This document shows, piece after piece, positions 42,676 to 51,049 of a stretch of 64,000 bases of DNA. Position 1 is the stretch's first letter; each line of letters opens with the position of its first letter. Made by a program: the position numbers and the translations under genes. Below the pieces are notes generated by a model. That model was not told where the DNA came from. It searched no databases and saw only the letters and a program-made list of their open reading frames with translations. The DNA is from JAJYUU01 sp963822955 (lineage in GTDB: Bacteria; Actinomycetota; Actinomycetes; Streptosporangiales; Streptosporangiaceae), in assembly GCA_963822955.1 (NCBI GenBank), contig CAWGJS010000002.1, positions 930,001 through 994,000 on the forward strand, written 5' to 3'.

Positions 42676-44465
42676 CCGCGACCAACGGTGTTCCAGCGCT
42701 CTCTGGCGCGGACGCAGCTGTCCCGACCAGCAGTTACGCCAGGCCGGGCAGCACCGCGCGGTCGCGTGCTCCCCGGCTGCGGACGGCGCTGGCTATCGCC
42801 AGGGTGGAAGCGTCCTTGCTGGCCCGCAGCCTGCTGGTACTTGCCGGGCTGGTGGCCGGCGGTGCCGTGGTCTGGCTCACCATCCGGTCAGCGGAACCGT
42901 TGTGGTGGAACGTTGGCTGGCGGATCGGATTCGGGCAGCTCGTCCTCGCTGCGGCCGTCCTGGCCGCTGCGCAACTGGCCGCCGGACGGGCCCGGCGCAA
43001 CGCCATGGCGGAGTTGTACGCCAGCTTCCCGGCCACAGCTGGCACCCGCACCATCGCGCATCTGGCCGGTCTGGTGGGAGCCGTGCCCGCAAGCCTGTTG
43101 CTGGCCGGCGCCTTCGCGGTGGTGGTACAACTCGAAGGCGCCATCGGGGCCCCGAGCGTCGCGGTGCTAGCAGGCGGCCCGCTGCTGGTGATCGCCGCAG
43201 GAGCGGCCGGGATCGCGATCGGCACGCGATGCTCGCATCCACTGGCCGGCGTGCTCGGCGCCCTAGCCCTGTTCCTGAGCTCCGGGCAGTCCCACCTGCC
43301 CTGGGCAGCCGGGGCGTGGCTGTACCCGTGGAACAGCTTCTCTGATCAGCTAGGCTCCCTGCCCGCCCCGCTTGCCGGATATCCTCCGGCCGGCGCGCAC
43401 GCACTGGAACTCGCTGGTCTTGCCGTCCTTGCCGGAATCGTGGCGCTCGCGATGACTGTCGGCCGCGCCCGGGCTCGGGCCTGGGGCGGGCTGGTGACGG
43501 CAGGCATCGCCGCGTTGGCGGTGATCAGCTTCGCGGGAGCCCTGCAGCTGCGGCCCGTTCCCGCCACGGGCCTGAACCACCTGGTAAGCGAGGTCGCCGA
43601 TCCGGCCTCGGTGCAGCGCTGCACGACCGTCAACCAGGTCCGGTACTGCCTCTATCCCGGCTTCGGCTCTCTGCTGCCGTCGCTGGAGGCCCCGGTCAAT
43701 GAGGTGCTGGCGCACCTGCCCGCCCGCCCCTCCCAACCGCTGACGGTGCGGCAGGTCGCACCGCTGTCCGTCCCCGACTCGACCCTCACACACGGCCACC
43801 CGGGTCGGGAGGTATCCCGGTGGGACGCGCGGGCGCAGGGCGCGCCGGGTAGCGACGGCGCCGCTCCGCCATCGGCGATATACCTGCCGGTGGGGTCATG
43901 GCCTGCCGCTGGCGGCCAGCTCGCTGACGCACATTTCGACCTGGCTCTGATCGCAGCCGAATGGGCGGTCCGCATCCCGCCGCAAGCGAGCGGCCGCCCG
44001 AGCGCCCGGGTGTTCCTGCCATGTGTGCCGCTGGACCAGGCGCGCGAGGCTATCGCGATCTGGCTAGCCATCCTCGCCACCCACCCTCCAGCCTCCGAGC
44101 TCCAGGATGGCCTGTGGCCCGGCATTGGCCACTTCGGGGCGGACGTCCGCAACACCGTCGTCCCGACCTGGACGTATCCCGGCATGGGTGGCAGCATCGT
44201 CATCGCGCCCGGGGGCGGTCCGCAAAACACCGCCGCCGGATACCTGCTTGCCAAGGCGATGACGAGGCTGCCAGAACAGAAGGTCAGCGGCGTTTTTGCG
44301 GGCGCGTGGGGTAGATGGCTGAACTGGCACACCACTGACGCCCAGCTCGCCGCCGCGCTCGGCATACGGATGCCCAGCGTCTCTGCCGGCGTGACGAGCC
44401 CATCGGGCAGGACGAATGCGGCCGAGCCGGGCAACGGGCCAGGGAACCCGCTGTGCACCAGCTGA
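42672..44465 (+). CDS. ABC transporter membrane protein with large outer domain
   Basis: 597 aa. The N-terminal 70 residues are cytoplasmic, then about six to eight membrane helices (SLLVLAGLVAGGAVVWL; SLLLAGAFAVVVQLE; VAVLAGGPLLVIAAGAAGIA) up to about residue 300. The remaining ~300 residues are hydrophilic with paired Cys (RCTTVNQVRYCLYPGF) and probably lie outside the membrane; they include a His/Pro-rich segment and resemble no named domain I know. ATG 42672 overlaps the ATPase stop (ATGA). It should be the permease half of an exporter or a sensor tied to the sigma factor. Confidence 0.75.
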   Translation: MTATNGVPALSGADAAVPTSSYARPGSTARSRAPRLRTALAIARVEASLLARSLLVLAGLVAGGAVVWLTIRSAEPLWWNVGWRIGFGQLVLAAAVLAAAQLAAGRARRNAMAELYASFPATAGTRTIAHLAGLVGAVPASLLLAGAFAVVVQLEGAIGAPSVAVLAGGPLLVIAAGAAGIAIGTRCSHPLAGVLGALALFLSSGQSHLPWAAGAWLYPWNSFSDQLGSLPAPLAGYPPAGAHALELAGLAVLAGIVALAMTVGRARARAWGGLVTAGIAALAVISFAGALQLRPVPATGLNHLVSEVADPASVQRCTTVNQVRYCLYPGFGSLLPSLEAPVNEVLAHLPARPSQPLTVRQVAPLSVPDSTLTHGHPGREVSRWDARAQGAPGSDGAAPPSAIYLPVGSWPAAGGQLADAHFDLALIAAEWAVRIPPQASGRPSARVFLPCVPLDQAREAIAIWLAILATHPPASELQDGLWPGIGHFGADVRNTVVPTWTYPGMGGSIVIAPGGGPQNTAAGYLLAKAMTRLPEQKVSGVFAGAWGRWLNWHTTDAQLAAALGIRMPSVSAGVTSPSGRTNAAEPGNGPGNPLCTS

Positions 44466-45217
44466 CGCTGGCTCCCGCCAGGGTAGACCCGCGCCGCCTA
44501 TCCTGGCTCCGCGCGCTGCCACTGCTCGCCCGGCACGTCGCTGCGACGATGCCATGGGTCACGCTGCTCACCGGCTGCCTGGCCGGCACCGCCTACCTCG
44601 CTGTCATGACCTACATCGCCGACACCTCACATTGGCTGCTCAGCCAGGGCTACGTCCGCCTCGCCTTCCTGCCTGCCGTCGCGGCGCTGGCATTCGTGCT
44701 CAGCGCCCCGTTCCGGCCGCTCACCCAGACCACCCCCGTCCCGGCGTGGGTGGCCCCGGCCGGGCAGCTCCTGCTGGCCGCACCGGTCCTGGCGGCAACC
44801 TGCTGGGCGCAGCTGCGCATCATGGCCGACGGCATCCCGCCGCACACCTTCGGCCATCAGCCCGCCGTGTACCCGCTGATAGTCCAGCTCGCAGCTTGGT
44901 GCGCGGTCGCCGTGGCCGCCGCAGCTTGCATCGATCGGTCCCGCTACGCCGACCTCGGTGGCGCCATCGCCGTACCCGTCAGCTTCGCAGGCATCGCGTT
45001 CGTCTGGTACACGCCCGTCATAAGGAAACTCCTGGTCGAGCCGCCGGCCACCACGTCCGGCGTTACCATCGCTTGGTCCGCCATCGCGACGGCCGCATTG
45101 GCCCTGACCTGTCTGGCGCTGCGAGACCAGTGGCACCGCTACACGCGCAATCTCCGCCGTCGCCGCGCGGCTAGCGGCGTGGGCGGCGGGCGAGTCGGCC
45201 CACAGGCCCGGGACTGA
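44453..45217 (+). CDS. Six-TM membrane protein, second ABC partner
   Basis: 254 aa from GTG 44453, overlapping the previous gene by 13 bases. Six hydrophobic helices (for example LLTGCLAGTAYLAVMTYIA; GQLLLAAPVLAATCWAQLR; SAIATAALALTCLALRD) and a basic C-terminus (HRYTRNLRRRRAA). It lacks recognisable motifs; the position suggests the second membrane subunit of the transporter. Confidence 0.72.
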   Translation: MHQLTLAPARVDPRRLSWLRALPLLARHVAATMPWVTLLTGCLAGTAYLAVMTYIADTSHWLLSQGYVRLAFLPAVAALAFVLSAPFRPLTQTTPVPAWVAPAGQLLLAAPVLAATCWAQLRIMADGIPPHTFGHQPAVYPLIVQLAAWCAVAVAAAACIDRSRYADLGGAIAVPVSFAGIAFVWYTPVIRKLLVEPPATTSGVTIAWSAIATAALALTCLALRDQWHRYTRNLRRRRAASGVGGGRVGPQARD

Positions 45218-45219
45218 CA

Positions 45220-45440
45220 AAGCAGATTCAGCTCCACGCAGTCCGAATCGACTCAAACGTTTCCACAGCCGCCGTCGGCGCCTACATCGCCAAAGGCGGC
45301 AACTGGACGACCGCCGAGGAAGTGACCAGAGGCTACCTCAAGACAGCGGAACCGACGGCAGAACACCGTTCCAGATCCTCGCCGACTACTACCAGAACGG
45401 CGACACCCGCGACCGCGACCTCTGGCACCGAAACCATCAT
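45220..45440 (+). pseudogene. Relic of a plasmid/AICE replication-initiator C-terminus
   Basis: One frame reads QLHAVRIDSNVSTAAVGAYI then AKGGNWTTAEEVTRGYLKT; after 45355 the sense moves to the next frame, TPFQILADYYQNGDTRDRDL then WHR, and fades out. The TPFQxLxDYxxxGDxxDxxLWxE pattern is typical of the C-terminal part of actinobacterial rolling-circle replication proteins of plasmids and integrative elements. No start, no catalytic domain and at least one frameshift, so it is a remnant. Confidence 0.5.
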
Positions 45441-45591
45441 CCACATGCCCTACAGGACCTAGGCCGCTTTTCCGGGCAAACCACCATACCGCTACGTCGT
45501 ATTCCGCTACGCTTTGCCCGCATTAACGGACCCGGCTCGAGGCTGCGGCCCGGATTGCCCTGGAGCTCCGGCACAGTACATGGGGAGTAGC

Positions 45592-46167
45592 GTGCGCGCA
45601 ACGCCGAAGCGATGGCTGCTGGCAGCTTGTCCGGTGATTCTGGCGTGCGTCATGACGGCCGGCTGCACACAAAATGGGAACCCGGCCGCGGCGCCGCCAC
45701 CGAGGGAGTCCGCCTCAAGTACCTTTTCGCCGATCCCTGCCGCCAGCTCGTCCGCTCCGACTACGAGCCCGTCAGCTTCGGCTCCGGTCGGCGTGCAGAA
45801 TCTTGCTGTCACTGCCTCCGTGCGCCGCGAGCTGATCGCGGCCTACGTCGCCTACAAGCACTTCAAGTCCTCTGACGTCGCCGGGGCCGCTCCACGCAGC
45901 ATCTACTACGCCTACGACCCTGCTGATGACACCTATTGGGCGATGGCCGACTTCCTCCTCAGCAGCACGGCATCGCTTGATGATCAAGTCGAAATGCAGG
46001 ATGGCGGGAATGTGGGGCTCTTCACCAGGACTGCGAGCGATGCCTGGCAGGTGCGTAATCCAGGCTTTCCGCCGGCATGCGAGGTCCTCGCTTTGCTCCC
46101 GAAAGCTGTGATTACCGTGTGGGCGCTGCCGACACCGGTCTGCCCTACCGCTGCGCCGACGACGTGA
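45592..46167 (+). CDS. Secreted lipoprotein, unknown
   Basis: 191 aa. GTG 45592 has GGGGAG close upstream and opens directly on a lipoprotein signal: MRATPKRWLLAACPVILACV followed by lipobox TAGC. A Ser/Pro/Ala linker of about 40 residues leads to a compact domain (RRELIAAYVAYKHFKSSDVA; SIYYAYDPADDTYWAMADFL) with a disulfide-capable Cys pair (PPACEVLALL and TPVCPTAA). The start at 45514 is rejected: its extra N-terminus would bury the signal peptide. Similar small lipoproteins are common in actinomycetes without known role. Confidence 0.75.
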   Translation: MRATPKRWLLAACPVILACVMTAGCTQNGNPAAAPPPRESASSTFSPIPAASSSAPTTSPSASAPVGVQNLAVTASVRRELIAAYVAYKHFKSSDVAGAAPRSIYYAYDPADDTYWAMADFLLSSTASLDDQVEMQDGGNVGLFTRTASDAWQVRNPGFPPACEVLALLPKAVITVWALPTPVCPTAAPTT

Positions 46168-46357
46168 CGTGGCTCGAAGGATGCCGGCCGAGGGGACGTC
46201 GCCGATGCGGGCTTCGTGCGCGTCGTGAAGCACAAAGCCCCACGGTGCGCCCCGGGAGTCGAGCCGTTGACCCTGGCTCAAGCCCTGGCGGAACAGAGGC
46301 GGAACAGAGCCCTATCCGGAGCCTCTGATGGCTGAAAAAGCGCAGGTCAAACGGCAG

Positions 46358-46772
46358 GCGGCGGGCGAGCTGGCCTGTAGGCCGGGTTCTGTGCGCCCGC
46401 TCGCGCGGGCCGGCGGCCATCCATCTAGGACTGCCGTTGCCGACAGTCTCGTGCGGTCTACCCGCGAGCATCGGGCGGGCAGCCCTCAATCGCTCGCGCA
46501 GGAGCGCACCGCTGCGGGTGCGGCTCCCTCTTGACCTTGCTCCGGGTGGGGTTTACCAAGCCGCTCAGGTCGCCCTGAGCGCTGGTGGTCTCTTACACCA
46601 CCGTTTCACCCTTACCGCCGGACGAATCCGGAGGCGGTCTGTTTTCTGTGGCACTATCCCGCGGGTCACCCCGGGTCGGCGTTACCGACCACCCTGCCCT
46701 GCGGAGCCCGGACCTTCCTCGGCATGCCGGAGACCAGCATGACGCGGCCGCCCGGCCAACTCGCCCGCCGCT
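46358..46772 (-). ncRNA. rnpB: RNase P RNA (bacterial type A)
   Basis: Catalytic RNA that matures tRNA 5' ends. On the minus strand the ends pair over ten bases as helix P1: GGCGGGCGAG (46769-46760) with CTCGCCCGCC (46369-46360). Inside are GAGGAAGGTCCGGGCTCC (46720-46703, P4/CR I), ATAGTGCCACAGAAAACAG, GGTAAGGGTGAAACGGTG, the AGATGGATGGCC stretch and the 3' conserved ACAGAACCCGGCCTA (46392-46378). Length of about 410 nt is normal for actinobacteria. A short T-run (46336-46340 complement) lies just after the 3' end. Apparent protein frames across this region are shadows. Confidence 0.96.
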
Positions 46773-46879
46773 TCGCTCCAGGATATGCGTCACGCGCACT
46801 CTGGTCAGTAACACGCGGCGGGCGGCCCCGGCTTCATCGCCGGTGCCGCCCGCCACACTGCGAGCTACGAACCTCGAGC

Positions 46880-47845
46880 TCAGTGAATGAGCCTGCCGAG
46901 CAGGCTGCCGTACTCACCGTTGCTGCTGTCGGACTGCGACGGAGCTGACATGCTCATCGAGGACGTCGTGCGCGCTGCGCTTGACGCCGAGCGGCTGGCG
47001 GCTGGCCTGCTGGCTGGCCGGCGAGCTGCCGGGCGTGATCGCGCCGCTGTCGCCCGCGGCCGCGACGAGGTCGACCTTGAGCCTGAGCCTGAGGTCGTCG
47101 ACGTTCCCGGCTTCGCTGCCCTGGACGCGGTGGTCCGCGACCTGGTGGAGCTCGTCCGGGTGGCCGTGCCGCGAGCAGCAGAAGGCCTCGTCGAGGTAGT
47201 CCGGCGCCTCGTGGTCGTCGTCCTTGACGTCCCCGCTGCCCGGCGGGCCGGTGCCGCAGCCATGACCTTCGCCGACGACATCTTCTTGGCCGCATCCGTC
47301 AGGGCCTTGGCGGCCTGCATCATGGCCTTGGTCGCGGTGTTCATCGACTGCATCGCCGAGGACATCGTCTTTGCCGACGCGGTTGCCTTGACAGCCGCGG
47401 ACGTCATCTTGGTCGCTGCCGACGTTACCTTGGTGGCCGCCGACGACACATTCCTGGCGGCGGTAGCCGGGGTTGCCGAGCCGGCGCTCGCCGTCGTCCG
47501 CCGCGCCGTGCTCCTGGCGGCCGTCCCCCGGGTTGCCGTCGTGCGGCCTGCGGTCGTGCGGCGTGCAGTCGTCCGGCGCGCGGCGGTGGAACCAGACGCA
47601 GTCGATCGCGACGTTGACCTGCCGGTAGCGCGCGAAGCGGTGCTCCGGGCCGTCGGGGTCGTGGACCGAGCCGACCTCGTCGTCGTGCTGCGAGACCTCG
47701 ACGATGCGCTTGACGATCTAGAGCTTGAACTTGGCTTTGATCGGCTCGCAGTGCCTCTTGACGCACTGCGGCTGACCGACCTGCTGCGAGCGGTACTCGC
47801 CGAACCACGGCGGCCCGCCGCACGGGTCGTTGACTGAACAGGCAC
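46880..47845 (-). CDS. Basic Ser/Thr/Ala/Arg-rich low-complexity protein
   Basis: 321 aa from GTG 47845 with GGGGGGAG just upstream. The first ~135 and a later ~120 residues are almost only S, T, R, A and G (SRSASRGTASRSKPSSSS; RRTTARRTTAGRTTATRGT), strongly basic. The middle ~70 residues form a regular Ala/Lys/Met/Thr helix (KVTSAATKMTSAAVKATASA; ATKAMMQAAKALTDAAKKMS), and the end NGEYGSLLGRLIH is an ordinary tail. It recalls histone H1/Hc2-like DNA-binding tails. Base composition by codon position supports this frame clearly only in the middle; in the flanks another frame on the same strand has higher third-position GC but no start and a TAG at 47720-47718. Gene is likely, its exact reading less so. 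Confidence 0.5.
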   Translation of the reverse strand: MPVQSTTRAAGRRGSASTARSRSVSRSASRGTASRSKPSSSSRSSSASSRSRSTTTRSARSTTPTARSTASRATGRSTSRSTASGSTAARRTTARRTTAGRTTATRGTAARSTARRTTASAGSATPATAARNVSSAATKVTSAATKMTSAAVKATASAKTMSSAMQSMNTATKAMMQAAKALTDAAKKMSSAKVMAAAPARRAAGTSRTTTTRRRTTSTRPSAARGTATRTSSTRSRTTASRAAKPGTSTTSGSGSRSTSSRPRATAARSRPAARRPASRPAASRSASSAARTTSSMSMSAPSQSDSSNGEYGSLLGRLIH

Positions 47846-47997
47846 TGATCTCCCCCCGTCTTGATCAATTACGAGGAGTGCTATTCCACACACCGCGTGT
47901 ATTTACACACACGGCGGCCTGTTCGCTCAGAACATTGAACACAACCGGGCTGAAATCGTGTCCTATTCGCGGTCGCTCGCAGCCAGGGCTGTCGCTG

Positions 47998-48717
47998 TCA
48001 CGGCCGTCGCAAGTGCGCGGTGTCGTTCAGCGACCGTAGCAAAGCGGGTCCGTCAGCGAACCACGCGGCCTCGGAGACCGACGCGACATCCAGGTGAATC
48101 CGGAACAGCGCCGCGGCGGGCGCGAGCAGCGCGCGGCACACGATGGTCTTGATCGGCGTCACGTGACTGACGACGACCACCGTCTTGCCGTTATGGGCCA
48201 CGAGCAGCCGGTCCAGCCCGGCGTCCACGCGCTCCGCGACCGACGCGAAGCTCTCGCCGCCAGGCGGCGCGGCGTCGGCTGCCGCCATCCACGCCGACAT
48301 CTCGTCGGGCCAGCGAGCCATGACTTCCGCGAAGGTCATGCCCTCCCAGCTGCCAAAATCAGTCTCCGCCAGGTCATCGTCGGCCTCCAGCGGCGCTCCG
48401 GTGCGCTCCGCCACAGCCAGCGCCGTCCGCCACGCGCGCTGCAGCGGTGAGCTCAGGATCACGTCAACGTCGCCGCGCTCGGCGATGGCCGCTGCGGCAG
48501 CCGCCGCTTGCTGCAGGCCGAGATCGGTCAGCGGGATGTCGCCGCGGCCGGCGAACCGGCGCTCTACCGAGAGCGCCGTCTGGCCGTGCCGCAGCAGCAG
48601 CGTCGTAGTGGGCCGGCCGTGCGGCGGCCGCCAGCCGGTGGCCGCCGGAGCTGAGTGGTTACTGACTGAGTCGTTACTGGCTGAGTCGTATCTGGCTGAG
48701 TCAGAGCCCGGACTCAT
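47998..48717 (-). CDS. Histidine phosphatase (phosphoglycerate-mutase-like)
   Basis: 239 aa. Catalytic LLLRHGQTALSVERRFAGRG (RHG motif, His accepting phosphate), then SSPLQRAWRTALAVAERTG, ETDFGSWEGMTFAEVMARW (the proton-donor Glu), and second His in VVVVSHVTPIKTIVC. This is close to the C-terminal acid-phosphatase domain of mycobacterial RNase H fusion Rv2228c; here it follows the zinc-ribbon protein, which is the usual neighbour in actinobacteria, but without an RNase H part. ATG 48717 lies inside the end of the zinc-ribbon gene. The first 30 residues are encoded by a 15-bp tandem repeat and are disordered. Confidence 0.88.
   Translation of the reverse strand: MSPGSDSARYDSASNDSVSNHSAPAATGWRPPHGRPTTTLLLRHGQTALSVERRFAGRGDIPLTDLGLQQAAAAAAAIAERGDVDVILSSPLQRAWRTALAVAERTGAPLEADDDLAETDFGSWEGMTFAEVMARWPDEMSAWMAAADAAPPGGESFASVAERVDAGLDRLLVAHNGKTVVVVSHVTPIKTIVCRALLAPAAALFRIHLDVASVSEAAWFADGPALLRSLNDTAHLRRP
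48650..48704. repeat. 15-bp tandem repeat, three and a half copies
   Basis: Units such as TACTGACTGAGTCGT (48660-48674) and TACTGGCTGAGTCGT (48675-48689), then a third with three changes (48690-48704) and a partial one before. The repeat encodes the Asp-Ser-Ala/Val steps at the N-terminus of the phosphatase and touches the last codon of the zinc-ribbon gene. The period is a multiple of three, so copy-number changes keep the frame. Confidence 0.7.
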
Positions 48718-49452
48718 CGGTCCTGACCAGGATCCGCCGGCATTCCTCGCACCGCAGCACATCATCCGGGTCAGCCGCGCGGATGGCATTGAGGTCGACG
48801 GTATTCAGCGACAGGTGGCAGCCCTGGCACTGACCGCGCCGCAGCGCGGCCGCTCCCACCCCGCCGTGCTGGGCGCGCAGCCGGTCGTACAGGTCGAGGA
48901 GGTCGGCTGGCTGCTGAGCGACGACCGCTGCACGGCGGTCGGACGCCTTCGCGGTCTGCTCGGCCAGCTCGGCGAGTGCGGCATCCCGGCGGCCCGTGAC
49001 TGCGGCGGCATCTGTGGCGACGGTAGCGCGCTCGGCACCGCCCTCTTTCGCCGGCTCTGGGCGGCCTCGAGCCGTTCCATCACGTCGAGCTCGACGTCCT
49101 CTAGATCTGACTGGCGGCGGAGCAGTGACTCGATCTCCGACTGAAGGTTCTCCAGCTCACGGGGCGAGCTCACCTGGCCCGCGTCTAGCCGTGCCCGGTC
49201 GCGCCCGATGCGACTGCGGACCTGCTCGACATCGGCATCAGCCTTGGCCTGTTCCCGCCTCAGATCCCCTTCCCGTGCCTCCAGGGCGGCCAGCTCATCG
49301 CGTAGCTCCCTGTCGCGCTGCTCTAGCTGGCTGAGCTCGGCGTGCTCGGGCAGGATACGACGGCGATGCTCTAGCCTGCCCAGCTCAGCGTCAAGATCGG
49401 CGAGCTCCAGCAGTCGCAGCTGCGCTTCGGGGGATGCTTTCACGCTCGCCAC
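48701..49452 (-). CDS. Coiled-coil zinc-ribbon protein (CT398-like), frame break near 49045
   Basis: Start GTG 49452 (GTG 49443 also possible). The N-terminal ~150 residues are a long antiparallel coiled coil (LLELADLDAELGRLEHRRRI; LEQRDRELRDELAALEARE). As written, the frame degenerates after AAQSRRK near 49045 into Pro/Arg-rich sequence. One base added there gives AVTGRRDAALAELAEQTAKA and then a C-terminal zinc ribbon, GQCQGCHLSLNTVDLNAI and LRCEECRRILVR, stopping at 48701-48703: 250 aa, the normal form of this conserved family. It is thought to act in nucleic-acid or secretion contexts, unproven. The phosphatase gene overlaps its end. Confidence 0.85.
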
Positions 49453-49547
49453 GTTAGCCTGCCGCGATTGCAAATGTCGCGTCGGCGGTCCCACACGCGA
49501 CCGGCCGGGCGGGCGGACGCCGCGCGGGTTACCGGACTCGTTTGCCG

Positions 49548-50345
49548 TCAGTCGCCGAGCCCGACCATGACGACAGGCGCTGACGTCGGCTGGCGTGCTC
49601 CGCTGGCTGGCTCGACGGTTATCGCCAGGTGATCACCACGGCTCAGCCCGCCCACCACCATGGGTCCCGTCATGCCGTGCCGACTGGCGGGCAGCATTCC
49701 CGCCGCGCTGTCCCCGCCGGGCCCCATCAGCCAGAGCTCGTATGCCTTCGAGGCAGGAAGCCTGGTCAGGTCGCTGGCGATGAACACCAGCGCATCCGCC
49801 CGGTGCGACATCACGACCGTCGCCCTGCCGCCGGTACTGATCTGCGCGGTCAGCGTCGTCGCGTCGCGCGCGCCCAGGATCTTGGCTATCGCAGCGTCGC
49901 GCTGCTGGGCAGCCGTGAGCCTGGTCTGCATCGAGCCCATGTGCAGGCCGAAGACGGTCGCTGTCACAGCCAGCACCACTGCTGCGAGCACCGCCACCCT
50001 GGCCAGCCACGGACGCGCAGGCAGCCGCACCGACTCGACGTGCCAGCCCCAGCTCGCTGGCCAGCCGCGGATCGCCAGCCGCCGGCCCTGCTGTCCGTCC
50101 ACCAGCGGAGGTAGCTGCCTGATCCTGCTCGCGGCCTGCATGGTCAGCTCGCGCAGCTCTGGCCGCGGCGGCACGGACGCCGCCGCGGCCAGCCGTGCAG
50201 TCGCCTCCCGTAGCCCGCGGACATCGGCGCGGCACTGCTCGCAGGTGAGCAGGTGACGCTCGAAGCTCGCCCGGTCGGCCGGCGAGACGGCATCCATGAC
50301 GTAGGCACCTACCAGAGTGTGCAGTCCTGCGCTGCGAGTTCGCAT
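49548..50345 (-). CDS. Anti-sigma-K factor RskA family
   Basis: 265 aa single-pass membrane regulator. N-terminal anti-sigma domain LHTLVGAYVMDAVSPADRA with HLLTCEQC (H-x3-C-x2-C); one membrane helix about residues 117-137 (VAVLAAVVLAVTATVFGL); C-terminal RskA domain outside, ALVFIASDLTRLPASKAYEL and YELWLMGPGGDSAAGML. In mycobacteria RskA is cut by regulated proteolysis, freeing SigK. ATG 50345 overlaps the sigma gene stop (TGATG). Confidence 0.9.
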   Translation of the reverse strand: MRTRSAGLHTLVGAYVMDAVSPADRASFERHLLTCEQCRADVRGLREATARLAAAASVPPRPELRELTMQAASRIRQLPPLVDGQQGRRLAIRGWPASWGWHVESVRLPARPWLARVAVLAAVVLAVTATVFGLHMGSMQTRLTAAQQRDAAIAKILGARDATTLTAQISTGGRATVVMSHRADALVFIASDLTRLPASKAYELWLMGPGGDSAAGMLPASRHGMTGPMVVGGLSRGDHLAITVEPASGARQPTSAPVVMVGLGD

Positions 50346-50947
50346 CACTCCACCTCCAGGCAGTCCCGCAGCCGGATGAGGCCGTCGCGCATCCGCGTCT
50401 TGACAGTGCCGACGGCGACGCCCAGCAGCTGCGCTACTTCCCGGTAGCTGTAGCCGCCGTAGTAAGCGAGCGTCACCGATTCGCGCTGCAACTCCGTCAG
50501 GCCGGTCAGGCAGCGCCGCACCCGCTCCCGGTCCAGGGTGATCTCGACCGTCTCGCTGACCTCGTCATACGCGATCGATGCGGTGGCCGCACGCAGCTCC
50601 CGCTCCGCCGCGCGCTGCTCGGACCTCACCCGGTCCACTGCCCGGCGGTGGGCCACTGTCGTAATCCACGCGGTAGCCGATCCGGCCGAGGCATCAAACC
50701 GCGCCGCGGTCCGCCAGACCTCCAGCAAGACCTCCTGCATGACCTCCTCGGACTGGGCAGGGTCGCGGAGCACGCGCCGCGCGATACCGAGCACGGCGGG
50801 CGCTGCCTGGTCATACACCGCCTTGAAAGCAGCCTGGTCACCCCTGGCGACCTTCGCCAGGGTGGCCTCAAGGCTCTCTGCATCAGGGCGCTGGCCAGGA
50901 CGGATGCGCCGAGCGCCGTCAGCCGGGTCGCCGCCTACCACGTTCAC
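50345..50947 (-). CDS. ECF sigma factor SigK-like
   Basis: 200 aa. Region 2 covers AFKAVYDQAAPAVLGIARRV and QSEEVMQEVLLEVWRTAARF; region 4 ELQRESVTLAYYGGYSYREV and VAQLLGVAVGTVKTRMRDG. Together with the next gene it forms the SigK-RskA pair. GTG 50947 starts the gene 102 bases from the divergent molybdopterin oxidoreductase, which could be one of its targets; the envelope redox enzymes near by fit the mycobacterial SigK theme of secreted, oxidant-linked proteins only loosely. Confidence 0.9.
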   Translation of the reverse strand: MNVVGGDPADGARRIRPGQRPDAESLEATLAKVARGDQAAFKAVYDQAAPAVLGIARRVLRDPAQSEEVMQEVLLEVWRTAARFDASAGSATAWITTVAHRRAVDRVRSEQRAAERELRAATASIAYDEVSETVEITLDRERVRRCLTGLTELQRESVTLAYYGGYSYREVAQLLGVAVGTVKTRMRDGLIRLRDCLEVE

Positions 50948-51049
50948 ATCTCTCTATTCGTCGCCGGATCGGCTATCGGCTTGCCCGCCTCGCCGGCCAG
51001 AGCGGGCCGGTCCGGGCAATCCGCCCATCGCCCTGCTACGAATACCGGT

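Noticed and set aside
46228..46320. A tRNA or attachment site before rnpB
   Set aside because: A TPsiC-like stretch is suggested by sequence around 46255, but no cloverleaf can be drawn; only an 11-bp tandem copy GCGGAACAGAG is certain.
46145..46742. Protein frames across 46.1-46.9 kb on both strands
   Set aside because: The DNA is RNase P RNA; the frames have no protein features.
46887..47837. Val/Ala/Asp-rich plus-strand frame
   Set aside because: It mirrors the Ser/Thr/Arg-rich minus-strand gene, has a weak start site and no recognisable domain.
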